Source of the DNA: Bog-473 sp963838835 | GTDB taxonomy: Bacteria; Actinomycetota; Acidimicrobiia; Acidimicrobiales; RAAP-2 | Direction of reading: 5' to 3' | Length of the DNA: 64,000 nucleotides | Assembly: GCA_963838835.1 (NCBI GenBank) | Contig: CAWITA010000023.1 | Span: 186,001-250,000, forward strand | Part shown: positions 27,017 through 35,897 of the stretch, piece after piece | How the letters are laid out: every line of letters starts with the position of its first letter | How positions within the stretch are numbered: the first letter of the stretch is position 1 | Notes under the pieces: generated by a model | Databases searched by the model: none | Told to the model about the DNA's origin: nothing | The model's input: only the letters and a program-made list of their open reading frames with translations | Made by a program: the position numbers and the translations under genes

Positions 27017-29437
27017 GTGCCGTTTCTCCGACTGATGCTCCGGGCCGGCGCACGGCATCGCTGGCGCTCGTGGCTGGCCCTCACGCTGGTCACCGCGGTG
27101 GTGGTCGGTCTCGTGCTGGCCGGGGCGGCCACGGCCCGCCGCACGGCGACAGCGTTCCCCCGCTTCGAGGCGGCCCACGGCTACGACGCCTTCTTCTACA
27201 GCGTCGACCCGGTCCCCCGGGTCGCGTCCCTGCCCGAGGTCGCGTCGGTGACGCGACTCCTTGCGCCCGCCGTCGGCGCCCCGAGATGCGCCTGTCATCC
27301 CATCAGCGCCAACGAATTCTCCATCGACGAGATCCCCCCGGCGCAACTGACGCAGGTGGTCAAGCTGGTGAGCGGTCGCCTGCCCGACCAGTCGGACCCC
27401 GACCAGGTCCTGGCCTCGTACAACCTCGAGCCGTTCGGCGTGCACATCGGCAGCGTCGTGCGCGTCCCGCTGGCGGCCTCGTCCCAGCGGGCGGCGGTGC
27501 TGAGCAACGCCACCCTCACCCCCACCGGTCCGACCGTCACGCTGCACGTGGTCGGCTTCTCGGTGTCCGAGTTCGAGTTCCCAGCGACGTCGGGCTCGCC
27601 CTCCTACGACCTCTACGCCACGAGCAGCTTCGCCCGGAAGTACGACGCGCAGACCGTCCTCTTCAACGAGTACCTCTTCCGCTTGCGCCACGGTGCCGCC
27701 AGCCTTCCCCGCTTCGAGACCCAGGCGCGCACCCTGGGAGGCCTCTCCGGCACCGACCTCGACGCAGTGGCCACCTCCATCGCCACCTCCATCGACCCCC
27801 AGGCGGTCGGGTGGTGGATCCTCACCGCCCTGGCCGCCCTGGTCGGCATCATCGTCTTGGCCCAGGCGCTGGCGCGCCAGGCCGCTCTGGAGGCAGACGA
27901 CTACCCGGTCCTGGGCGCGCTCGGCGCCACCCGTGGCCAGCTGTTCACCCTCACCATGACCCGCACCTTGGCGGTCACGCTCGCCGGAGCGGCCGGGGGG
28001 GTGCTCCTGGCGGCGTTGCTGTCCTTCTTCGTCCCGGTGGGCGAGGCGAGGCTGGCCGACCCGGCGCCGGGGTTCGAACTTCGACGCGCCGCTGTTGATC
28101 GGCGGCGCGGCGGTGGCGGTCGTCGCGGTGCTCGCGCTGGGCGTCTGGCCCGCCATCCGCGCCTCTCGGCTGGTCTCGCAGCGCGACGACGACCCGGTCG
28201 TGCGGACGTCGCGGGTCGTCGCCTTCCTGAGCGCGTCCGGCGCGCCACCGAGCGTCCTCATCGGGATCCGCAACGCCCTGGAGCGGGGCGCGGCCGCACC
28301 GCCGTGCCGGTCAGCTCGGCCCTCGTCGGCGCGGTCCTGGCGGTGGCGGTCCTCTGCGGCACCGCCGTGTTCGGGGCGAGCCTGACCCACCTGACCAGCA
28401 CACCCGCGCAGTACGGCCAGGCGTTCGACGCGTGGTTCTCGGTCAACGGCACGGGTTCGGTGGCACAGAACGACCGGCTGCTCGACGACCTGGAGCGACC
28501 CGGCGTTGCGGCCATCACGGCGGGCGTCGGCGGCGACGTGAGCATCAACGGCCACGTGGTCGACGCCTTGGCGGGGCAGCGCCTGCGGGGCCCGTACCTG
28601 ATCACGACCATCGACGGCCGGCCTGCTACAGCCGACGACGAGGTCGTGCTGGGCGCGAAGACCATGCGCCAGGTGGGCGCCCGCGTCGGCTCGACGGTGC
28701 GCGTCGCACTGTCGGGATCGTCGTCGGCCGGTGGGGCGACGAAGGTCCGCAGCTTCCGGGTGGTGGGGACCACCGTGCTCCCGCCCGACTTCAACGGCGC
28801 GGCACTGGGGACCGGCGCGGTCTTCACCCTCGACGGACTGGTGGGACCGGTCTGTCCGAGCGACGCCCGAAACCACGCCTGCCTCTCCGCGTTGCTCGTC
28901 GCCGACTCCGGCGCCTTCCTCGTTCGCGCCACACCGGGGCCGCAGGGTACGGCGGCACTGGCCGCCCTCAGCCGGGACTACCCATCCCAGGTGAACTTCC
29001 CCCACCCACCGACCGACCTGGTCAACTTCGGGGAGGCGGTCAACTTCCCGCTGCTCTTCGGGCTGATCGTCGTGCTCTTCGGGGTGGCGACGCTGCTCCA
29101 CATGCTGGTCTCGAGCCTGAACCGGCGGCGACAGGAGATGGGGCTGTTGAAGTCTCTGGGCTTCGTCCGCCGCCAAATTGCACTGTCCGTCTCCTGGCAG
29201 ACCACCACCGTCGCCGCGTTCGGGATCATGCTGGGCGTCCCCCTGGGCATCGCCGCCGGCCGGTTGGTCTGGAACGCCTTCGCGTCGAACCTGGGGGTGG
29301 GCACCAGCCCGGTCGTCACCGCGTCGACCATCGCAGTCGTCGCGCTGGGCGCGCTGGTCGTCGCCAACCTCCTCGCCGTGGTGCCCGCGTACGCCGCGGC
29401 GCGTTCCCGGCCGGCGTCACTGCTCCGGGTGGAGTGA
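27017..29437 (+). CDS. FtsX-like ABC transporter permease (two compensating frameshifts)
   Basis: About 806 aa, from a GTG at 27017 with GGGAGG just before it. The first helix is WLALTLVTAVVVGLVLAGAA, followed by a large extracytoplasmic region. The first FtsX domain (ALAALVGIIVLAQALARQAA ... YPVLGALGATRGQLF) and a second (LFGLIVVLFGVATLLHMLVS ... MGLLKSLGFVRRQIALSV) give a MacB/LolC-like two-module layout. One extra A near 28078 and one missing G near 28288 put 28079-28287 in another frame. There the sequence reads LIGGAAVAVVAVLALGVWPA, clearly native. Errors, or recent decay, are inferred. No ATPase gene is adjacent, so the partner is elsewhere. Confidence 0.85.
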   Translation: MPFLRLMLRAGARHRWRSWLALTLVTAVVVGLVLAGAATARRTATAFPRFEAAHGYDAFFYSVDPVPRVASLPEVASVTRLLAPAVGAPRCACHPISANEFSIDEIPPAQLTQVVKLVSGRLPDQSDPDQVLASYNLEPFGVHIGSVVRVPLAASSQRAAVLSNATLTPTGPTVTLHVVGFSVSEFEFPATSGSPSYDLYATSSFARKYDAQTVLFNEYLFRLRHGAASLPRFETQARTLGGLSGTDLDAVATSIATSIDPQAVGWWILTALAALVGIIVLAQALARQAALEADDYPVLGALGATRGQLFTLTMTRTLAVTLAGAAGGVLLAALLSFFVPVGEARLADPAPGFELRRAAVDRRRGGGGRRGARAGRLARHPRLSAGLAARRRPGRADVAGRRLPERVRRATERPHRDPQRPGAGRGRTAVPVSSALVGAVLAVAVLCGTAVFGASLTHLTSTPAQYGQAFDAWFSVNGTGSVAQNDRLLDDLERPGVAAITAGVGGDVSINGHVVDALAGQRLRGPYLITTIDGRPATADDEVVLGAKTMRQVGARVGSTVRVALSGSSSAGGATKVRSFRVVGTTVLPPDFNGAALGTGAVFTLDGLVGPVCPSDARNHACLSALLVADSGAFLVRATPGPQGTAALAALSRDYPSQVNFPHPPTDLVNFGEAVNFPLLFGLIVVLFGVATLLHMLVSSLNRRRQEMGLLKSLGFVRRQIALSVSWQTTTVAAFGIMLGVPLGIAAGRLVWNAFASNLGVGTSPVVTASTIAVVALGALVVANLLAVVPAYAAARSRPASLLRVE

Positions 29438-29459
29438 GAGCCTCGCGTCCCGTCCCGAC

Positions 29460-30770
29460 TCAGGCGTCGAGCCGGGTGAGGTCCTCGAGCGTCTCGCGGC
29501 GTACAGCGACGCGGGCGGCGCCGCCGGAGACGAACACGACGGCCGGCCGCGGGACCTTGTTGTAGTTCGACGCCATGGAGTAGCCGTAGGCGCCCGTGAC
29601 CGGGGTGGCCAGGACGTCGCCCACCTCGAGGTCGGCGGGGACGAAGGCATCGGGTACGACGAGGTCGCCGCTCTCGCAGTGCTTGCCTACGACGCGCACG
29701 GGCCTCGGACGCCGCGCTGCGGCCGCCCGCGGTAGGAAGGCCTCGTAGCCGCTGCCGTAGAGGACAGGGCGAGGGTTGTCACTCATGCCGCCGTCGACGC
29801 TCACGTAGGTGCGGATGCCGGGGAGGTGCTTGACGGTGCCGACCGTGTACAGAGTGATGCCGGCAGTGGCGACGATGGAGCGTCCGGGCTCGGCCGAGAT
29901 CCGCGTGGCGGGGTCAACCCCGGCCTTGGCGCAGGCGGCCAGGGTGGCCTCGGCCCATTGGCTCTGGGTGGGTGCCGATTCGCCGTTGACGTAGGGGACG
30001 CCGAGGCCGCCGCCGACCACGAGCTCGGGCAGCCCGAGGGGCGCGAAGAAGGCGCCCAGCACCTCGGCGGCTCGTTCGAACGAGGAGGCTTCGAACACCT
30101 GGCTGCCGATGTGCGCGTGGACCCCCACCAGCTCCACGGAGGGTAGGAGCTCGAGCGCGGCGACCGCCTTCGCCGCGGCGCCCGCAGAGACGGAAAAACC
30201 GAACTTGGAGTCCTCTTGCCCCGTTCGGACGTAGTCGTGCGTGTGCGCCTCGACGCCGGGTGTCACCCGGGCGAGGACCCGGGGGCGGGCCGTCGACGCC
30301 GCCGGCAATGAGTCCAGCAGGCCTCCGAGGCGGGCGATCTCGTCGAAGGAGTCGACGACGATCCGGGCAACACCGTGCTCCAGGGCCGTGGCGAGCTCGT
30401 CCGTCGACTTGTTGTTGCCGTGCAGCACGAGACGGTCCGCGGGCACACCGGCCGAGAGCGCAACGTGGAGCTCACCACCAGAGGCGACATCGAGGTGCAT
30501 GCCCTCCTCGTGGGCCAGACGTGCCATCGCTCGGCACAAGAAGGCCTTGGTGGCATACGCGACGCCGTCGCCCCAGGCAGCGACGGCCTCCCGGCAGGCG
30601 TGACGCAGATGGTCCTCGTCGTAGACGAACAGCGGTGTGCCGTATTCCTCGGCCAGCTCGAGGAGGTCGATGCCGCCGACGTGGAGGTGACCTTTCTCGT
30701 CCACGGACGCGGTTCGCGGCAGGAGGCCGCGCTCCAGCGGAGCGGTGGCCACGTCGTGGTCCGTGGGCAT
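29460..30770 (-). CDS. lysA: Diaminopimelate decarboxylase
   Basis: 436 aa, last step of lysine synthesis. The PLP lysine is in VAYATKAFLCRAM. HAHIGSQVFE, the GGGLGVPY phosphate loop, SAEPGRSIVA and the CESGDLVVPD cysteine motif follow, with the substrate-contacting Tyr in GAYGYSMASNYN. It converges with the FtsX permease (22-bp gap). It is the last member of the conserved lysA-hom-thrC-rho block. In Mycobacterium argS precedes it, but here a tRNA-Arg gene lies just upstream in the opposite direction. Confidence 0.96.
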   Translation of the reverse strand: MPTDHDVATAPLERGLLPRTASVDEKGHLHVGGIDLLELAEEYGTPLFVYDEDHLRHACREAVAAWGDGVAYATKAFLCRAMARLAHEEGMHLDVASGGELHVALSAGVPADRLVLHGNNKSTDELATALEHGVARIVVDSFDEIARLGGLLDSLPAASTARPRVLARVTPGVEAHTHDYVRTGQEDSKFGFSVSAGAAAKAVAALELLPSVELVGVHAHIGSQVFEASSFERAAEVLGAFFAPLGLPELVVGGGLGVPYVNGESAPTQSQWAEATLAACAKAGVDPATRISAEPGRSIVATAGITLYTVGTVKHLPGIRTYVSVDGGMSDNPRPVLYGSGYEAFLPRAAAARRPRPVRVVGKHCESGDLVVPDAFVPADLEVGDVLATPVTGAYGYSMASNYNKVPRPAVVFVSGGAARVAVRRETLEDLTRLDA

Positions 30771-30876
30771 GGAGATGCAGGATACGGCAGCGATTGACTG
30801 CTTCCGAGAACGGGGCGGTGGCGGGACCGGCGCCGGTGGGTGACGAGTAGCATCGTCCCCTGCTTTGGCAAAGCCC

Positions 30877-30948
30877 GCCCCCGTAGCTCAGCGGATAGAG
30901 CACCGGCCTCCGGAGCCGGTGGCGCAGGTTCGAGTCCTGCCGGGGGCG
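30877..30948 (+). tRNA. tRNA-Arg(CCG)
   Basis: The acceptor strands GCCCCCG (30877-30883) and CGGGGGC (30941-30947) pair fully, with discriminator G. The D arm is GCTCAGCGGATAGAGC. The anticodon stem CCGGC/GCCGG holds the loop CTCCGGA, giving anticodon CCG (Arg). The T arm is GCAGG/CCTGC with loop TTCGAGT. CCA is not encoded. The 3' end of the gene is repeated immediately downstream, and part of the tRNA reappears at 53318-53388, marking it as a probable integration site. Confidence 0.96.
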
Positions 30949-31031
30949 CTGCTGCCGGGGGCGCTCACACACTGCCGAGGGCGCTCACACACTGCCGGGG
31001 GCGCTCACACACTGCTCGGGGGCGCTCTATA
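30937..31031 (+). repeat. Tandem copies of the tRNA-Arg 3' end (stacked att-like scars)
   Basis: The last 14 bp of the tRNA and flank (CTGCCGGGGGCGCT, 30937-30950) recur at 30952, 30972 (one mismatch) and 30992, each followed by CACACA to make a 20-bp unit. A degenerate fourth copy starts at 31012. Tyrosine recombinases regenerate the 3' end of the target tRNA at each insertion. Stacked copies therefore suggest several integration/excision events, or slippage of one att copy. Confidence 0.8.
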
Positions 31032-31494
31032 TTTCCCTGATCAGGAGCCTTTCTGGCGGCTTTGGCATCCGGTACCCCAGAAATGGCACAGGCAATCCCT
31101 GCTGGCAATCTGTGTCGATGCGTCGGTATGCGTCGGTACTCTCGACTGCAAGGTGTGGCGATGCCGGGACACATGCAGCAGCGAGGACCATCGACCTGGC
31201 GCTTGCATGCCTTCGTCGGAACAGACGGCAGACCCGCACCACGTGCTCGCGGTGTCGTTCGCCCTGAGGTAGCGCGGCCGCCCCATCGGTGATGCACGTG
31301 ACTGGCACGATCAGCCACCATCGTCGGATGACGGTCGTCAGCCGTGGACGAATCTCGAGATCGTGCTCGACGCCGCTGACGTGCATCGTCTTGATCTCGC
31401 GGTACTCCGCGATTTCGGCCACCGCCTTCGCAGAAGCGACGAGTTGTTGTCTGCCCGCGTCGGCGCGGGACTTCCGACGTTCGTTACGGCTCAT
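31027..31494 (-). CDS. Doubtful hypothetical protein in a gene-poor stretch (31.0-31.9 kb)
   Basis: A possible ORF starting at the ATG at 31494 (MSRNERRKSRADAGRQQLVA). The first 75 residues have plausible protein composition (EYREIKTMHVSGVEHDLEIR). The rest looks like read-through. A separate short frame (EALEALEAQAARAAEAFDAA) ends just after this start, so the two may be halves of one frameshifted gene. No family was recognised. Between 31.5 and 31.88 kb no other gene is supported. Confidence 0.25.
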   Translation of the reverse strand: MSRNERRKSRADAGRQQLVASAKAVAEIAEYREIKTMHVSGVEHDLEIRPRLTTVIRRWWLIVPVTCITDGAAALPQGERHREHVVRVCRLFRRRHASARSMVLAAACVPASPHLAVESTDAYRRIDTDCQQGLPVPFLGYRMPKPPERLLIREI

Positions 31495-31536
31495 TTTGTT
31501 GAGCGGCATCGAAGGCTTCGGCAGCACGAGCGGCTT

Positions 31537-31566
31537 GGGCTTCGAGGGCTTCGAGGGCTTCGAGGG
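31537..31566. repeat. 9-bp tandem repeat (GGGCTTCGA x3)
   Basis: Three exact copies of GGGCTTCGA plus GGG. On the minus strand this encodes Ala-Leu-Glu repeats, so it may be the linker of a degraded coding region. Confidence 0.7.
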
Positions 31567-31876
31567 CGTCGCCCGCGCCCACGGTTATGTCGCGACGTGC
31601 GGGAGAGGAAAGTTAATGAAGTAAGAGCAGGGTCTGGATGGTGCCGCCGTCAGAGAACGTTTGTGGTATCCCCGGACGAATCAGGCGCAACTGGGATACC
31701 CACATGCCCTGAGTCTCCGGGCGGGAATGGGGCAGGTTTGGCAGCCCGCTCCCGAATACTCTGAGCAGGATCAGGGACAAGTGAGGTCGGCCCATGCCGA
31801 ACGAGAGCACACGAACCGTCTTGGTCTGCCTTGGAGCGGGCCTTGGGGTCGCGTTAACGAAGGCGGGCGCGGCTGT

Positions 31877-33085
31877 TTAAGCGTCTCGCCTCATCATCCG
31901 CCAGGCGCCGATGGCCGTCCAGAACACCAGCCAGCCCACCATCACCAACGACGCCACCACGGTCGACTCAGGTATCAAGAGCATCCGACCCAGACCGCCA
32001 CCGCCCCCGCCACCCGGGCCACCGCCGCTGAACGGCGTCGGCAGGTTGCCCGGCTCGACGTGCAGCATGGCGACGCCCACGATGCCCCGCTCGACGTTGA
32101 GCAGGTGCGCGATGACGTGGCGGCTGAAGATCGGCGTCAGGATCAGTTCCAGCACCACGAGGAGGATCACCGGCACCGTCCGCTGTCCCATCAGGGAGGC
32201 CAGCCCGAGTCCCACGGTGAACCCGATGGTCGCCTCCAGTGCGATCCACAGGCCGACGTCGACCATCAGCGAGGTCGAGGGGACCAGGAAGGTGGCGCTG
32301 TAGTCGCCGTAGTCCTGGTTGGCGACCGCGACTGCGAAAGCCCGAATCTGGGCTGGCGAGTCAGCGGCGGGCACGGTGACCGTGCCCTGCGGCGTCTTGA
32401 TGGTGGCCCCGGGCGGGGGGCCGCTCGCCTGACCGTTGCCGCAGGGGATGCTCGGCGGGGGGTTCGGCCCGTCGTAGTTGAAGTTGCAGATGACCTCATG
32501 GGCGTGGTCGGCGGCCCAGCTGTCCAGGGCCGGGCGCGACAGCCCCTGCGGCACGTTGACCCCGTCGTAGTTGAGCTGGGTGGGGGCGGCGAAGACGCAG
32601 ACGGCGCAGACGATCGTGTACCCGACCGCCACCATGGCGATGACGATGGCCAGCCCGGCCGGTATCCGCGCCAAGTAGAGGGCCAGTCGGGAGCGGCCGG
32701 TGATCACCAGGTGGCGGAACATCCCCTCGGTGAGGTCGACCGAACCCGCCGTGCAGCCGACGACGGCCGCCACGATGAAACCGAAGATGTACATGAAGCC
32801 GAGCACCAGCGTGGTGAAGATGCTGTAGCCCCCGGCCGGCCCGTAGGACTTGGGGTCCACGGCGTGGGAGATGAGGCGCACACCGAGGAAGATGACCGGG
32901 ATGCCGATGTTCACCGCGATGAGGGCGATGATCAGCCCGCGCCGCTTGCGCAGCTCCATGAAGCGCGTCGTGATCATGCCCCAGGTCGGGATCCACGAGC
33001 CGCGGTGATCGCTCCGCGTCTCCGCTGGAATCGGCGCGGGAGCCGGACCCGGTGCCGGTGTGCCGATGTCGGAAATTGTCGTCAT
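31877..33085 (-). CDS. ABC-2 type transporter permease
   Basis: 402 aa with about six membrane helices. The first is after a cytoplasmic Pro/Ala-rich N-terminus (GLIIALIAVNIGIPVIFLGV). Further helices include TTLVLGFMYIFGFIVAAVVG and AGLAIVIAMVAVGYTIVCAV. A polar extracytoplasmic loop (residues about 200-275) contains two Cys. A Gly run (GGGPGGGGGGGLGR) precedes the last helix pair. The ATG at 33085 overlaps the ATPase stop (ATGA). With the ATPase it forms a simple exporter of unknown substrate. Confidence 0.85.
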   Translation of the reverse strand: MTTISDIGTPAPGPAPAPIPAETRSDHRGSWIPTWGMITTRFMELRKRRGLIIALIAVNIGIPVIFLGVRLISHAVDPKSYGPAGGYSIFTTLVLGFMYIFGFIVAAVVGCTAGSVDLTEGMFRHLVITGRSRLALYLARIPAGLAIVIAMVAVGYTIVCAVCVFAAPTQLNYDGVNVPQGLSRPALDSWAADHAHEVICNFNYDGPNPPPSIPCGNGQASGPPPGATIKTPQGTVTVPAADSPAQIRAFAVAVANQDYGDYSATFLVPSTSLMVDVGLWIALEATIGFTVGLGLASLMGQRTVPVILLVVLELILTPIFSRHVIAHLLNVERGIVGVAMLHVEPGNLPTPFSGGGPGGGGGGGLGRMLLIPESTVVASLVMVGWLVFWTAIGAWRMMRRDA

Positions 33086-34059
33086 TCCCTTTCCCCCAAT
33101 CGACTCGTCACCGACAAGAACCACTGTTCCAGCGAGGCCTGGACGTGCTGCAGCCGGTACACCGAGATCCCGCCGTCGACCAGCAGGCGGTTGATCTCGG
33201 CGATGGCCTGGCGCTCCGTTCCCTCCGGCAGGCTGATGGCGAGCCCATCCGGTCCGACCTGCACCCGTGCGCCGAACGGCGTCCCGGCGAGCAGGCTGCC
33301 GGCCCGGTCAGGGTCGGAGCACTCGATCCGCACCTCGAACGAGGAGCCGGCGAGCAGTTGGGCGATCGGGCCCTGCCGAATCACCGTGCCGCGGTCGACG
33401 ATGGCGACCGCATCGCAGGTGCGCTCGACCTCGTCGAGCAGATGGGACGACAGGACCACGGTGCGACCCTCGGCCACGAGCGACTTGATCATGTCGCGCA
33501 TGTCGAGCATGCCCGCGGGGTCGAGACCGTTCATCGGTTCGTCGAGGATGAGCAGCTGGGGATCCCCGAGCAAGCAGGCGGCGACGCCCAGCCGCTGGCG
33601 CATGCCCATGGAGTACTTCGACACCTTGTCGTCGGCCCGGTGCAGGATGCCGACGCGCTCGAGCGCCGGCTCGATGCGGTGCTTGGCCGCCGGCTCACGC
33701 GCCGCCGCCAGGATCTGCAGGTTTTGGCGGCCGGTCAGGTGGCCGTGGAAGCGGGGTTCGTCCACGATCGCCCCGACCCGCGCCAGCGCCACGTCGCGGT
33801 GTCGAGGAACGCGTTGGCCGAGCAGGGACATCGTGCCGGCGTCGGCGTGGGTCAGGCCCAGCAGCACCCTGATCAGGGTGGTCTTGCCGGCCCCGTTCGG
33901 CCCGAGGTAGCCGAACGCGTAGCCGCGGGGGACGAGGAGCTCGACGTCGTTGACGGCGACGTTCTCGCCGAATCGCTTGGTCAGCCCGTGGGTCTCGACG
34001 GCCCACTGGCTCCCGTCGGCCCGTCCTTCCGCGGTGTCCGAAAGCAGTGCGGTGCTCAT
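33082..34059 (-). CDS. ABC transporter ATP-binding protein
   Basis: 325 aa. Walker A GPNGAGKTT (about residues 53-61), signature YSMGMRQRL, Walker B LLILDEPMNGLDP and the H-loop SSHLL are intact. The C-terminal 90 residues resemble the regulatory tail of ABC-2 drug or antibiotic exporter ATPases. It overlaps the permease gene, so the two are co-translated. The leader contains no recognised regulator site. Confidence 0.93.
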   Translation of the reverse strand: MSTALLSDTAEGRADGSQWAVETHGLTKRFGENVAVNDVELLVPRGYAFGYLGPNGAGKTTLIRVLLGLTHADAGTMSLLGQRVPRHRDVALARVGAIVDEPRFHGHLTGRQNLQILAAAREPAAKHRIEPALERVGILHRADDKVSKYSMGMRQRLGVAACLLGDPQLLILDEPMNGLDPAGMLDMRDMIKSLVAEGRTVVLSSHLLDEVERTCDAVAIVDRGTVIRQGPIAQLLAGSSFEVRIECSDPDRAGSLLAGTPFGARVQVGPDGLAISLPEGTERQAIAEINRLLVDGGISVYRLQHVQASLEQWFLSVTSRLGERE

Positions 34060-34211
34060 ATGATTGTCGCCTGCGCCCTTCTCTGTACCGGCTCCCCCCG
34101 CACCCTGTTGGTGCTGACGGCCGTTAGTGCAAGGGTAAGAGCAGATGGACTACCCCAGAATCCGGGAGGCGGGTCTATCTGTCATGGTGCTAGCCCCCCT
34201 CTTCGCGAGGC

Positions 34212-34334
34212 TCAGCCGTGTGACCTGGCGATACTGATGGGAGCCGTCGTGGTTGTTGTCGGGACGGTGGTCACGTTGATCGTCGTGCACGCTGCCAAGA
34301 GCACACTGGCGCCTGCCAGGCTCAGTGTCGTCAC
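34212..34334 (-). CDS. Possible truncated lipoprotein (signal peptide only) in the 34.06-34.52 kb gap
   Basis: A 40-codon frame from a GTG at 34334 encodes a hydrophobic core and lipobox (LAGASVLLAAC, Cys about residue 16), then a Thr-rich stretch (TTVPTTTTTAP) and a stop. This is the N-terminus typical of an actinobacterial lipoprotein, but nothing follows, so it is either a remnant or a tiny lipoprotein. The rest of the 457-bp gap has no supported gene. Confidence 0.3.
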   Translation of the reverse strand: MTTLSLAGASVLLAACTTINVTTVPTTTTTAPISIARSHG

Positions 34335-34516
34335 CGCACCATGGAATGAGGAAATCTCGCCCGGCCGGACCACGACGTTGGAAGGCAACGAGAATCACGA
34401 CGGCACGAAAGGTGAACCTCACCCTCAAAGTATGAACCAGCCCACCGACGCGTGGCTCGCGAGTGGTCAGCTTCGGGATACCCCCGTTCGCCGAAGTGGG
34501 CACAGCATTCGATGCA

Positions 34517-35182
34517 TCAAACAGACGGCTGGCCGGCGTCTCGCTCGGACAGCGCCTTCAACGTAAGTAACTGCTTACGCATCATGATCAGGTCACCGGC
34601 GGGTAGCAGCTGACGCATCGTGCGGCCCAAGACACCACGGGGAGTTTGGAACGCAACCTTCGTCACAAGCCGGCATCGTTGAGCGCTGGCAGGCATCACC
34701 GAGTAGGTGACAGCGACGCGACCAAAAGCGGCCGTAGTCGATTCGATGGTGATCGAACGACCATCTTGAAATGAGACCAAACGGAAGATCGTCACAAAGC
34801 GTTGTCCAACTTCAAGTTTGTCCAGTCCCGGCACCAGTTGTCGGGGACTTTGTCTTCCGAGGTTGTCGATCCAGTCGTAGCTGTAGGGAGCAACGCGTAG
34901 CTGGCAGATCCAACGGAAGACCACTTCCGGCGGAGCAGCGACGTCCACACCCCGAAACAGAACACCGTCTGGACGATCGATCCGGTCATCGCAAGGAAAG
35001 ATCTCAGCTCGCTCGTGTGGGAATGTTCCCCAAGTCTCAACGATCGAGGATGGCTTCACCCCACTGAACCTACGCGCTTCAGCGATTTCTGGACCACTTG
35101 AGTCGTAGTCGAGTAAGGAGGCCACCGGATGAGCGGTCTTCCGTGCCAATGCCCCGGTGCGCTGCGACCAGGGCAGGCCCAT
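34517..35182 (-). CDS. SRPBCC (START/polyketide cyclase-like) family protein
   Basis: 221 aa if started at the ATG at 35182. A GTG at 35125 is also possible. The pattern GVDVAAPPEVVFRWICQLRV, then VGQRFVTIFRLVSFQDGRSI and VTYSVMPASAQRCRLVTKVA, is the helix-grip SRPBCC fold that binds hydrophobic ligands. The end (RQLLPAGDLIMMRKQLLTLK) is the long C-terminal helix. The frame remains open upstream but is antisense to the MmcQ/YjbR gene there. Divergent from that gene with 48 bp between starts. The ligand is unknown. Confidence 0.72.
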   Translation of the reverse strand: MGLPWSQRTGALARKTAHPVASLLDYDSSGPEIAEARRFSGVKPSSIVETWGTFPHERAEIFPCDDRIDRPDGVLFRGVDVAAPPEVVFRWICQLRVAPYSYDWIDNLGRQSPRQLVPGLDKLEVGQRFVTIFRLVSFQDGRSITIESTTAAFGRVAVTYSVMPASAQRCRLVTKVAFQTPRGVLGRTMRQLLPAGDLIMMRKQLLTLKALSERDAGQPSV

Positions 35183-35230
35183 TGGCGGCCCAGTCCGGGA
35201 CGAGGCGGGCCGGAAGTTAATGTCCATTCG

Positions 35231-35614
35231 ATGGCGCACAAGGACCTCGAGGAGCGAATCCGCGTGATTTGCATGGGTCTTCCCGGCGCGACGGAGAAGC
35301 TGAGCCACGGAACGCCAGCCTTCTTTGTGGGGAAGCAATTCCTGACGCTGTGGCTCGATGGCCACCACGATCACCGGTTTCCTCACATGTGGTGTGCGGC
35401 TCCGCCGGGCGCCCAGGATGAACTTGTCGCGACAGAGCCCGACCGATTCTTCCGGCCACCATATGTCGGGGGGCGGGGCTGGCTCGGAGTTCGACTTGAC
35501 GGCGCGATCGACTGGGATGAGATCAGGCTCATCTGCGAAGAGGCTTTTCGCACGGTCGCGCCAAAAAAGTTCATTGAGGCTCTTGACGAATCTCGCCATC
35601 GGAGAGCGATGTGA
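35231..35614 (+). CDS. MmcQ/YjbR family protein
   Basis: 127 aa (MAHKDLEERIRVICMGLPGA). The family pattern is clear: ATEKLSHGTPAFFVGKQFLT near the start, and RFFRPPYVGGRGWLGVRLDG followed by DWDEIRLICEEAFRTVAPKK near the end. It has a double-wing, CyaY-like fold. Some members are described as DNA-binding, but the function is not established. It ends exactly where an integrase remnant begins, so the site may be a recombination junction. Confidence 0.85.
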   Translation: MAHKDLEERIRVICMGLPGATEKLSHGTPAFFVGKQFLTLWLDGHHDHRFPHMWCAAPPGAQDELVATEPDRFFRPPYVGGRGWLGVRLDGAIDWDEIRLICEEAFRTVAPKKFIEALDESRHRRAM

Positions 35615-35897
35615 AGGTCCGATCCTGTACCGCCACGACGGTCAGCGCCTCGACCGGCGCACGGCGCACCGATGGATCCGTTCCATAGGTCAGAAGGCTG
35701 GCCTCGGGATTGTCCATCCGCACATGCTTCGGGCTGCGTTCATCATGGCTGCGCTCGATGCCGGCGTTCCGCTTCGTGACGTCCAGATCGCAGCTCGGCA
35801 CGCGGATCCTCGGACGGCCACGATCTACGACCGCCGACGAGAGAACTTCGACCGCCATGCCGCCTATGTGGTGGTGGCCTTCGTGGCCGGCGGCTAG
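35612..35897 (+). pseudogene. Tyrosine recombinase/integrase, C-terminal fragment
   Basis: Only the last 90 or so residues of a phage-type integrase remain (LYRHDGQRLDRRTAHRWIRS onward). The catalytic motifs of the C-terminus are present: HPHMLRAAF (HxLR), ARHADPRTATIYDR (His and the Tyr nucleophile). The N-terminal DNA-binding and first catalytic Arg regions are gone, and the upstream sequence in this frame is antisense-like. A second, more decayed copy of the same tail lies at 63178-63437. Confidence 0.8.

Noticed and set aside
26936..29176. A 746-codon minus-strand frame across the FtsX permease
   Set aside because: The plus-strand protein shows clear membrane helices and FtsX motifs. The minus frame is a composition artefact.
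30937..31031. Possible short CRISPR array after the tRNA
   Set aside because: The units are contiguous 20-mers without spacers and copy the tRNA 3' end. No cas genes are nearby.
31661..33910. A 749-codon plus-strand frame across the ABC exporter genes
   Set aside because: Antisense to a complete ATPase with all ABC motifs and its permease.
34517..35599. A 360-aa protein combining the SRPBCC domain with a long N-terminal part
   Set aside because: The N-terminal 140 residues are antisense to the YjbR-type gene. The SRPBCC protein was restarted at 35182.
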